This document shows, piece after piece, positions 50,740 to 60,300 of a DNA stretch of 64,000 nt. A program made the translations under genes and the position numbers. The notes under the pieces were generated by a model. That model saw only the letters and a program-made list of their open reading frames with translations, searched no databases and had not been told where the DNA came from. The DNA is taken from the NCBI GenBank assembly GCA_035582835.1, contig JAYKAV010002508.1:557051-621050 (forward strand), written 5' to 3'. The stretch comes from Phoebastria nigripes (taxonomy: Eukaryota > Chordata > Aves > Procellariiformes > Diomedeidae). The number at the start of each line of letters is the position of its first letter. The stretch's first letter is position 1.

Positions 50740-52138
50740 CCTTGAATTAGAAGAAATGAAATCAAAGACAGACTAGCATCTCTCCTATTAAATAACTGTG
50801 GCAGAAATTGTGTTGCAGACGTACAGAATGAAAGCTGACAAATCACCAGAACTGAGTGGTATTCACTCATGACTTTCAAGAGAAATAGTGGAATTACTTA
50901 TGGCACTGTATAATTCTCTTAAACTTCCATNGGTGCCTGAAGTCTGGAGGGTAGCAAGCATGGTGCCATTCTTTAAAACAGTTTCCACAAGGGTATCTAA
51001 GGAGCTGTGGTCTGGTAAATTTGACATTTGTACTAGGCAAATTAATAGACAATATAACAACGAATTGAATCAATTAATGCCTGATAAATGCGAAANATTT
51101 CCTTGGGAAAAGTCAACACAGTTTCTGTTAAGAAAGGTTTTGCCTTTGAAAATTAATTTCTTTGAAGGGGTAAAAAAGCACAATAATAATGGTGAGTCTA
51201 TTTGGTTGGGTTAGATTTCCAGAAGGCTTTAGAGGGAACTGTACAATCATGGGATAAGAGGGAAGATCCTGGCATGCTTAAATATGTGAAACAGAGGGCA
51301 GAGTCTCTGGCCAGCTGATAGAATGGAAAGAAGTCACTGTTGGATCNGGTCTGTCCTGGCACTTGTGCTGTTCCACACTTCCATAAATGATCTGGCAGAG
51401 GGGGTGAGCAGTGAGGTTATCAACTTTGCTGATGATACAAAGCTCTTCAGGGCAGTAAGGAAAAGGACTGACTGTAAAGAGTTGCAGAAGGACTTTACAA
51501 GACTGAGTGACAGCGCAGTGAAAAGCCAGATAAAATTCTGTGTAGGTAAATGTAAAGTGATGGGTATGGGGAAAAATAATCCTAGCTTCACAGTCATAGG
51601 CACTGAGTGGNCCCTTACCGATCAGGAATGAGACTATGGGATTATCATAGATATCTCCATCAAAAATCATCTCAGTGCTCAGTAGCAGTCTAAATAGCAA
51701 ATCAAATGTAAGGCTCTGCTAGTAGCTTGAGTACCATCTGCAGTCCTGGTACCCCATCTTCAGACTATAACTGGAAAANGTTTGGAGGAGGCAGGGAGGA
51801 TGATCTGTTTGAGGAGTGACTGAGTGGGCTGGCACTCTTCCACCTGGAAAAGGGACTACGGGTGGTGGGGAAAGTATGACAGAGGTCTAATTATGAATGG
51901 CATGGAGACCTTGAGTAGGGATTGAGTTACCTGTTTCTTCTGGGGTAACCAGACTTGGAGCAATCAAATGAGGCTGTTGGGATTCAGGTTCAAAACACAA
52001 AGAAGGAGGTGGCCCTTCATGCAAAGAGAAGCAGAACTGGGGAGCTCATTGACAAAGGATGGTGAGGAGGCAAGAAATTTACATGGAAATAAGGGGAGAC
52101 CTGATAAACACTAGTAAAAAAGATTGAATGCAGATTAC
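50740..52138 (+). mobile_element. Ancient CR1 LINE copy (pre-RT to 3' region), interrupted at its end by an LTR
   Basis: The plus strand encodes degraded CR1 protein in order. A 'KADKSPE-SGIHS' segment lies at about 50830-50870 and 'VPEVWRVASMVPFFK' at about 50930-50980. A 'KSTQFL-RKV' segment follows at about 51110 and a 'GVKKHNN-GES' segment at 51170-51200. The catalytic-box segment 'INFADDTKLF' has FADD at 51425-51436. The conserved tail lies at about 51820-52060, including the 'SNEAVGIQ'-like stretch. Several stops, frameshifts and five ambiguous bases interrupt it. It is an old copy of the amniote-type CR1 lineage. A solo LTR begins 6 bp after its recognisable end. Confidence 0.75.
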
Positions 52139-52143
52139 TAAAT
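52139..52143. repeat. Target-site duplication, left copy (TAAAT)
   Basis: TAAAT immediately left of the solo LTR, identical to 52705-52709 immediately right of it. A 5-bp duplication is typical of ERVL-type (class III) retroviral integration. Confidence 0.9.
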
Positions 52144-52704
52144 TGTCGTGGTTTAACCCTGGCGGCACCTAAACACCACGCAGCCGCTCGCTCACCCCCC
52201 CACCTCCAGTGGGATGGGGGAGAGAATNGGGAGGGCACGAGTAGGAAAATTCGCGGGTTGAGATAAAAACAGTTTAATAATTGAAATAAAACAAAGTAGA
52301 ACAGTATAGTAACAGTGATAACAACAACAACAATATACAAAGCAGGCGATGCACAATGCAATTGCTCACCACCCGCCCGAACCGACGCGTGCCCGATACG
52401 AGAGACCGTCCCGGGACCCAGGGCCCCCCCACACACCCTTAGTTTTTATACTGAGCATGACGTCACATGGTATGGAATACCCCATTGGCCAGCTGGGTCA
52501 ACCACCCCGGCTATGCTCCCCCCACCAGCTTCCCATGCACCTGGCAGGGCATGGGAGGCCGAAAAGTGCCGGTGCAAGCACCACCCAGCAACACCCAAAA
52601 CATCAATGGGCCATCAACGCTCCTATTATACCGAACCCAAAACACAGCACACACACCCAGCTACTGGGAAGAAAGTTAACTCTGTCCCAGCCGGAACCAG
52701 GACG
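52144..52704 (-). mobile_element. Solo LTR of an avian ERVL-type endogenous retrovirus
   Basis: A 561-bp solo LTR in minus orientation, flanked by perfect 5-bp direct repeats (TAAAT). On the plus strand it starts 'tgtcgtggtttaaccc' and ends 'ccggaaccaggac', the two well-known ends of a very abundant bird LTR family in reverse. In sense order it has a CRE-type palindrome TGACGTCA (52458-52465), a TATAAAA box (52444-52450), an ATTAAA polyadenylation signal (52273-52278) and a U5 ending 'gggttaaaccacgaca'. The first base of the sense LTR is C instead of T. No internal retroviral genes remain, so it formed by recombination between two LTRs. Confidence 0.9.
52444..52465 (-). promoter_or_regulatory. 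LTR promoter core: CRE palindrome plus TATA box
   Basis: On the minus strand TGACGTCA (52465 to 52458) is followed seven bases later by TATAAAA (52450 to 52444). Both are perfect consensus sites. This is the U3 core promoter of the solo LTR and would fire to the left, away from the second LTR. Whether it is active is unknown. Confidence 0.65.
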
Positions 52705-52709
52705 TAAAT
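52705..52709. repeat. Target-site duplication, right copy (TAAAT)
   Basis: Matches 52139-52143 exactly and fixes the right boundary of the solo LTR. Confidence 0.9.
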
Positions 52710-55700
52710 AAACAAAACATATCAGGTTCAGTAGAGCCCAAGAGCTAGAAATGGTTAAAAGATGGGGAAGTGTCATATTTTTGTCCTGTTCTTATTTTTC
52801 TTCAGGTGTCTGCTTGTGGTCATTCTTCAGACTTGCTAATATCCATGTAGAAGATTGGCAGAAACAGAAAACCTATATCTAGACCAAAATCAGATCAACT
52901 TCAATAGTAATATTAGTAATATTAGTAATTAGTAATATTCAATAGATATTAAATGGGGTTATATAGCTTTGGCCCTTGGACAGATCTAGATCTGACCTTT
53001 CCCAAGCTCTGATGGTGTTAGATAACTGTTTTCCAATCTTTTTTTGATTTGCAGATCTTCTAAATATTGTTGGTGGACATGAGAATAGCAGTACAGTAAA
53101 TACCAACTTACTGACAACCATCTATTTTTTCTTAGTGACATTTATGGACTCCTTAAAACTTGTCCACAGACCCTTAAAGAGTCTTGAACCATAGCTTGAT
53201 GGACACTAGCTGCACTGTGTAGAGTTCATGCTTAATTTTCAAATTTATTGTAGGCAGCAGACGTCCACTCCTGGGGAACTAGCAAGTCANTAGACACAAC
53301 AGTGAGAATCTGAATTTCATGAAGAAAGAAGATGAGAAGTGCTCACCAGAGAAAGATGGGAGCTCTACATCTATTTGTCTTTGTGACTTGGGCAAATTTG
53401 TCTTCATTAATTACCATGTCCAAAGAATTGAACTGAAGTGATGATGTTCTTGGTGACACCATCAGGTAACACAAGGTCTGTATAGCACACTCTTGCTCTT
53501 TTAAAAGGGAAGAAATCATATTCCATCCCCCAAACCAATCTAAGCCAGTGTGACTGGTGTGTTAGCCTCTGAATGGAGCAGACAATCTGCCTGCATATTG
53601 ATTTTGTGCACATTAATAGCTCCTAACAGCCCAGGCCATTTCCTGAGTGGCAATTTGCATACTTACAGGGGAATAATTTCCTTGTTTATTAATAGAAAAA
53701 TTCACCCTTTACAGTATGTTTNGATGCTGACCAGAAAATGAACATTTCAAGCTGCTTTGTAATAGTCAAAGATGCATCATGTAATCACGATCTCTGTTAC
53801 GCTTGCAGTCAACAAGCCTGGAGTGGACCGTGAGCCCAGCCTGGTGTCCTTAGGGTCAGCAAGTTCAGCCAGTCCTGTGGGAGAAGCAAATGCTCATATA
53901 AGACTTGTTTTGCTGTGATCACTTGATCTTTCTCTCTTGGCATGCAGTTGTGAGGGTGAAGAATAGCAGGACCCCTTCCTCAGTGGTTTGTAGGAAGCAG
54001 CTTGGGGATAGTGAGAATCCAAGCCTAAGTGCTCAGTAGAGCAAAATATTACATTTGCACCTGAATGTTGTTTGGGAGCTGGAGGGGTCTGTGGAGGCTC
54101 GGTGTCTACACATCTTTGTCAAGCAGGGGTTGAAGGTAGCATGGGGTCATCCCTGGGTTGGGAGAGGTTTAGTGATGATCTGAGGNAGGTGTTAAGGAGA
54201 TACTGTGTTTCAGGAAGTCACCTCCTTTCCTAAACTGCTTCACTATATAGGGATGTGTAGTTGTAGCTTCTTCCAAATCAACTGGGTACTGGCTACCTCC
54301 TGTAGCTGCTCACTTTCTGTCTTCTGATTACTCTGTACACCCGATATAGTCCTTCTGTTGCTTTATATGTCCATGTGGGAATCAAACCTGGGCATCACAT
54401 AANGAGGGAAGAAAGCATCTAGGGCTTTTGTCTATACCATGCACTCCTGATGGTGACCAAGCTGGGAGCACTGCAATTTCAAATTGGAGGCACCACCAAG
54501 TGGCAGAGGTGCAAATACACTTCAGTGTCTTTAGTGTGGGGCCTGACTCTCTGCTGCCCTGCGAGGACCTGCTTGGTACTGTGTAGTCCTACTATGATTC
54601 AGCCTCTGCACCTGCCTCTGGAGTTGCTTCTGGTGTGGTGCCTGTTCTCCTCACTGTGACAGTGGGGAGGAGAAGGGGTCGCGGGGCTTACCCTTCCTGT
54701 TAGCTTACAGAACTCCCTTTCTCCCAGCAGAGAGCCAGAACATACATCAGGAGTCACCAGATCTCTGCATGCCCTGCCCAGGGAAACACTGTCCCTTGAG
54801 AGCAATGTGGATCTCATAGGCTGCAGGGACAGGTGGGGTGAAGGGCAAAGTCTCAGTGACACCTTGCACTATGGCTAGAGTCTCCAGAAGTAGGGATGAC
54901 TTTCCCCTGTCTTTGGGGAACGGCTCCACCCATGAGGTGAGACTAGCAAGGAGCTGGGGATTGGTGATGGGGTAGAGAGAGGGGGAGAGGGAGTTATCAC
55001 TGCTAATGATACCTGGTGGTGCTGTGATGCTGTTTGATATCAGCGTTGTAAAAGATTCAGACTGTATCATCCACAACCATAGCTCATACAGTGAGAGTGA
55101 AATGCACTATGGCCCTTAGATGTGGAGTCAGATGTCTCAGAGCTCCTTTCTTGGAGCAGGGAGAAGGGTGTATTGGATTCCAGTCATACTAAACTACTCA
55201 GTCTGGTCTAGTTTAAATGCTGATGGGGTGGAGAGGGGACGCTGCAGCAGGAAGAAATACAGACGTGAGAAGGAAAAAGATAATATATACACNCTGATTC
55301 TGCTTGTGCCTACACTGGTGTGTGCGGCTGGGGTAGCACTGCAGAAATGTTGGCAAGAGCAGTGTGACTGTATTTGAAAGGGAAGGGGGCAAGCTGACAT
55401 CTTCTTACCTTTTCTTGGCTGCATCTGCTGTGGCCTGTCTTGGTTTAATTTTTTTTTGCAGTTTTGATTCCTGTTTAGTTCCTTTTCCCTGGAAAATTTG
55501 ACTGCGTCAGGAAACCTTTCACTTCTCTGCAGCAGCATTAATGACTGTTCAAGGCACAACGCAGCAGAGGTTCATCTTCAGGGCTGGGTGCAATGTCTTT
55601 ATCTGCTCTGCATTCTTCCCAATGAGAGAAGAGGATACACTTTAACGGTGTAATGTACAGCCCTTGGAGTGACTTTAAAGGTGGATTCTGAGGCTTATTT

Positions 55701-56214
55701 CCACAAGATGCTTAGGTGACATCTGTGCTAATAAATTAAATTGACTAGTCCTGGATACTGGGACCAACTCACCGCAGCGGTCCCTGATGTGGATTTTGCC
55801 TATGACAACTAATACTCTCCTTAATAATTTGAGGAGCTGTTCTGGGAGTCNGGGAGTTAGATCACCCCCAAATGAACAGTTTGCATGAGACCAGAGTGTT
55901 TTGGCAGACTTTAGGCCTCATAACTTCCCAGCATAAACCACATTATTGATTGTGATACTCCAGGATGAAATTTATGCCAACCAGCTGAAATATAATGGCT
56001 CCTGCAGCTTCATAAAACTCAGTGAGAACTTCTTGCAGTGAATTCAGATCTTTTGGGCTTACTGGCTTGAATTTAATTTAATAGAAATCTCTAGAGAAGC
56101 ATGATTTCCAAGGAAAATACACCTTTTGAAAGAAAAGCTGAAGATCTGATCAGCTGCTCTTCCCTGGGTTCTCTAGAAGTGTACAACAAACCTGCGAGGG
56201 AAATGGCTGGTGTG
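52710..56214. other. Intergenic stretch between the two LTRs
   Basis: No gene recognised. A short 'taatattag' repeat lies at about 52904-52940. Several frames of about 60-120 codons overlap on both strands but none has recognisable motifs. Confidence 0.55.
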
Positions 56215-56524
56215 ACATCTTCTATTGGGTTTGCGTGGCAAGGTTTTGGTAGCAGGAGGGCTACAGGGGTGGTTTCTGTGAGAAGCTGCTAGAAGCTTCC
56301 CCGTGTCCGACAGAGCCAATGCCAGCTGGCTCCAAGACAGACCTGCCGCTGGCCAAAGCTAAGCCCATCAGCAACGGTGGTAGCACCTCTGTGATAACAT
56401 ATTTAAGAAGGCGAAAAAACTGCTGTGCAACAGCAGCCGGGAGAGAGGATTGAGAATATGTGAGAGGAACAACTCTGCAGACACCAAGGTCAGTGAAGAA
56501 GAAGAGGGAGGAGGTGCTCCAGGC

Positions 56525-56955
56525 GCNGGAGCAGAGATTCCCCTGCAGCCCGTGCTGAAGACCATGGTGAGGCAGGCTGTCCCCCTGCAGCCCATGGAGG
56601 TTAATGGTGGAGCAGCTATCCACCTATAGCCCATGGAGGACCCCACGCCGGAGCAGGTGGATGGGCCCGAAGGAGGCTGTGACCCTGTGGGAAGCCCATG
56701 CTGGAGCAGGCTCCTGGCAGGACCTGTGGACCTGCGGAGAGAGGAGCCCACGCTAGAGCAGGTTTGCTGACAGGACTTGTGACCCCGTAGGGGACCCACG
56801 CTGGAGCAGTCTGTTCCTGAAGGACTGCACCCTGTGGAAGGGACCCACGCTGGAGCAGTTCATGAAGAACTGCAGCCCATGGGAAGGACTCACACTGGTG
56901 AGGTTTGTGGAAGACTGTCTCCCATGGGAGAGACCCCATGCTGGAGCAGGCGAAG
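56525..56955 (+). repeat. Degenerate 45-53 bp minisatellite inside the LTR
   Basis: Units begin with 'cccacgctggagcag' or a variant, at 56642, 56695, 56747, 56795, 56844, 56890 (weaker) and 56935. Spacings are 53, 52, 48, 49, 46 and 45 bases. Each unit also carries a 'ctg...ccc(a/t)tggga' half. Three more decayed units can be traced back to about 56525. The array lies between the TATA-like box and the polyadenylation signal, so it belongs to the transcribed R part of the LTR. Confidence 0.85.
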
Positions 56956-57153
56956 AGTGTGAGGAAGAAGGAGCGGCAGAGACAATGTGTGATGAACTGA
57001 CCGCAACCCCCATTCCCCGTCCCCCTGTGCTGCTGGGGGGAGGAGGTAGAGAAAATCGGGAGTGAAGTTGAGCCCAGGAAGAAGGGAGGGGTGGGGGGAA
57101 GGTGTTTTAAGATTTGGTTTTATTTCTCATTATCCTACTCCNATTTGATTAGT

Positions 57154-57159
57154 AATAAA
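57154..57159 (+). terminator. AATAAA polyadenylation signal of the LTR
   Basis: Canonical AATAAA in the sense strand of the 1.1-kb LTR, about 180 bases before its 3' end. It is in the position expected for the end of the R region. Confidence 0.6.
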
Positions 57160-57342
57160 TTAAACTAATTTCCCCAAGCCGAATCTGTTTTGCCCGTGAT
57201 GGTAATTGGTGACTGATCTCTCCCTGTCCTTATCTCGACCCATGAGCTTTTCATTATATTTTTCTCCCCCCCATCCAGCTGAGGAGGGGGAGTGATAGAG
57301 CAGCTTGGTGGGCACCTAGCCAAGGTCAACCCACCACACATC

Positions 57343-60300
57343 CGTAGCATTAGATATTTCCCAGGCAAGTCCCAGCTACTGAGAGGGTGTCCTTCATACT
57401 TCTGAGTGAGCTGCAGGAAGGACCACTTCAGGAGCTGCTATTTTGCGTTGCTGATCTGCTCTTCCGCTGAGTCTCCCTGAAGTCAGAGGCCTGTGGAAGT
57501 TTGCAAGGGAGTGGATAATTTGCCTTACATCTGCTGTACCATGCTGTTGTTGGGACATCAGAGGAGTCCATGAAACTTCTTGGCAAAAGCGGCCACAGTG
57601 AGGTGAGCAGCACAGGTGCATACCCAACAGGAACCTTCCCCAGAGGCTAGCAGTTGTGCTGGCAGCACCCTTAATCGGTACCACTGATTTGACTTGTGTT
57701 TGGAGAATAGATTGGCACAATTCTGATTGATGCTGTAGACTTCTGCTCAAGATTTTAGTAAATCTGCAATTCTGAACCCCACCTCCTGCTTGCCTGCTCC
57801 ACTGTCGTCCAAATTTTGGAGCCTACTCTCTTAACTCTGCTGTGGAGTGAGCTAAGATAGCCCCAAATGCCTTTGTCCATCCCTTCCGCCGTAGGCATCC
57901 TGTAGAGAGCAAGCTCACCCACATCAGCTGTTGCGTAGTGCTTCGTTTTTCTCTCATGTATAATCTTTATATTATATTATNTCCCTTGAGCTTTCTCCCT
58001 TCTAAATGGCCCCTGCCTTTTCCCAGCTCTGATCCTTTCCATCGCACACCTCTATTTCCCTTTCCCTCCGCCCTGGCTTGGCTGGGATGAACACAGCACT
58101 CCAGGAGAGGGCGCAGGATGCATTCAGAGAGGAGCTGGACAAAGTTTGAATGATTTTTTTTTTTCTTTTTCTTGTTTCTTCTTTTCCTCTGCAGTGCTAT
58201 TTCAGGTGTGTAAATACTTATCCCTACAGACTCTGCCCCTAGGACACTCTCTAGATTTTTCTCTCTCCCTTTTTTANCACAGTCTAAGTAGCTGTTTGCT
58301 TTTTTTTTTTTTTGCTGCTGTTCATGAATTAGGCAGTGTCTACGGAGCTGCCCATGCATCTGTCTTTATGAGGCACAGCTGTTTTAAAACTCCCCAAGCG
58401 GGACATAACAGTGTTGGTGACTTTAGGTTTGGGCTGGATTTGCTTCTCCTTTACTAACTACATTTCAGTGGTAAAAGGTAGGTCGTTTGCCTCACTAGTG
58501 TGGGGTGTCAAGCCATTGCTGATGGACGTGTGGGGTGTCTGCCTGCTGAGGTTATCCTGTCAGGGTAACTTGTGGATTTAGAGGACAGGAAAGGTGTAAG
58601 GGTGACAGTGGAAGAAACACTAGGTGCCTTAGAGGGCTGCTTTGCTAGTAAGTTGAGCTTCCACTGTTCCCTTCCCTTTTCTAATTCATTACATTACATG
58701 ATCATAGCAATCCTTTCTGGCTTTAAAATTGATGGCAGATGTATTCCCCAGATAATGAGTCTCATAAAAAATTATATGAAATCTCCCGCTGAATTTGATA
58801 GCAGGGGTACTGTTCCAATTTAAAGGTTATAGGATGACGCAAAGAAGCTAAAGAAAGGTTATCCTTTTCCACTCAGCCTCTGGAACTTGGGTAATTATAG
58901 AGCTGACCTTGCCAACACTAAAGCATATGCTTTTGGATGACTGAAAGGAAGCTCTCTATGGACAAGGAAATGCAGGAGTGTTCCCCACGTGTGAAGTGGA
59001 TAGAGCTGGGGCCGCGCTGCAGAGGGCTGAGAACTGTGCCACCAAGATTTGCCACCAAGATCCTTGTCATGGCAGAGCGGTGGCATTTAAAGTTTCTCTG
59101 AAAAAAAAAAAAAATCCTTTTTTCAAACCAGAAATATTCTATCATATTGCACTTTAGAATTTTTAAATTATTATTACTATTAATCATGGTGGAATGTGTT
59201 AACATGAAATAACTACAGTACTGTAATACTGTCAACCCTTTTTCATTATTAAATATGATGTCATCTTATAGACAGATCTGTAGCCTAGAGATTTTGCAGC
59301 AGGTGCTCTTCTGCTTCTTTGACGCTGAAGTCTTTACTCCTCTTAGCTGTGGAGGATGGCTCCACGGACCAAAGCCCTGCCCTGACATCAGCCACTGTGG
59401 TGGACCTACATCTTTTCTCTAGGGCAGTGGCAGCAGATACCTTTGTTATGGTATTTGACAAGTCTTTGGTCCCATGGTCACATAGCTGTTTGAAGACAAA
59501 CATTCTTGCTAAAAGCCACAAACACAAGTGTGGCCCAGGCTCATATTCAGCAAGAGAGCACAGAATAAACAGACCATTTGTGTTTTAATGTTTCTGGTGT
59601 CAAGAGAGACTCTCTTTCTTTTCCTGTGGCTGCCACGAATGAAGTTAGTCAGAATTTGGTACTGTGGCCCATGGCTGGGGATGCTGGGGACCACNGCAAA
59701 GCAGATAATGAATAGTCAGGGAAGGATGTGTGCTAATGTGGGAAGGGTGAAAGCTATTACAGAGATCCAGGTTTTAGTGACTGAAATTCTCTTTAGTGCC
59801 ACTAGGGGATACCCAAACTGTTGCCAGCTTGTAAGAAACACCTCCTTGACCTCAGCTTCCTTGGAAATCAATTGCTAGGAGAAGGAAATGTATTTGGAGG
59901 GAACAGAGGGAATAGATATTTAGGCACATCTAAACTCTTTCCTTCAGGTTACAGTAGGAGTTCAGTGAATAGAATGATGTGCATACAAATTGAAGCAGTG
60001 AGTGACAGCAAACTGAGCTGATGAGCTCCCTGTATCTAAAAGCTGTAGCTTTCTCAGTGTCAGAAAGTGGCTGGTACCTGTGAGATAGGACCGATGTCTC
60101 ACTGATGGAGCAGCCAAATCCTATTGTGAGAGGCGGGAAAAGCTAAGGTGGTATAGGAGAGAGAAGGACGTATCTAGAGGCTTAGTGAAGGGGCTGGTGG
60201 GACATTTCTAGATTTTCTGCTGGCTGGATAGCTGGGATCTGGTGCAAGCCAGATAAGTGGACTTGATTCCAGTTACCATTGCTTGTAGAGTCAGAAGGAG

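Larger units (their letters stand above)
56220..57338 (+). mobile_element. Solo LTR (about 1.1 kb) of a second avian endogenous retrovirus family
   Basis: It begins near 'attgggtttgcgtggcaagg' and ends 'aaggtcaacccaccaca', both ends of an abundant bird LTR family in sense orientation. The flanks share CATC (56216-56219 and 57339-57342), a probable target duplication; counting one more base on the left (ACATC) makes it five if the terminal A is shared. Signals in sense order are a TATA-like 'atatttaag' at about 56398-56406 and AATAAA at 57154-57159, followed by a GT-rich and T-rich stretch. Between them is a degenerate tandem repeat. No internal retroviral genes are present. Confidence 0.85.

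Noticed and set aside
56261..57013. Overlapping minus-strand frames rich in Ser/Pro/Trp around 56.3-57.0 kb
   Set aside because: They are produced by the antisense of the LTR minisatellite, whose repeat units give repeated peptides without being coding.
58025..58145. Possible further CR1 fragment near 58.1 kb
   Set aside because: Only a loose resemblance ('gaacacagcactccagg') to the CR1 3' region. Too short and diverged to support.
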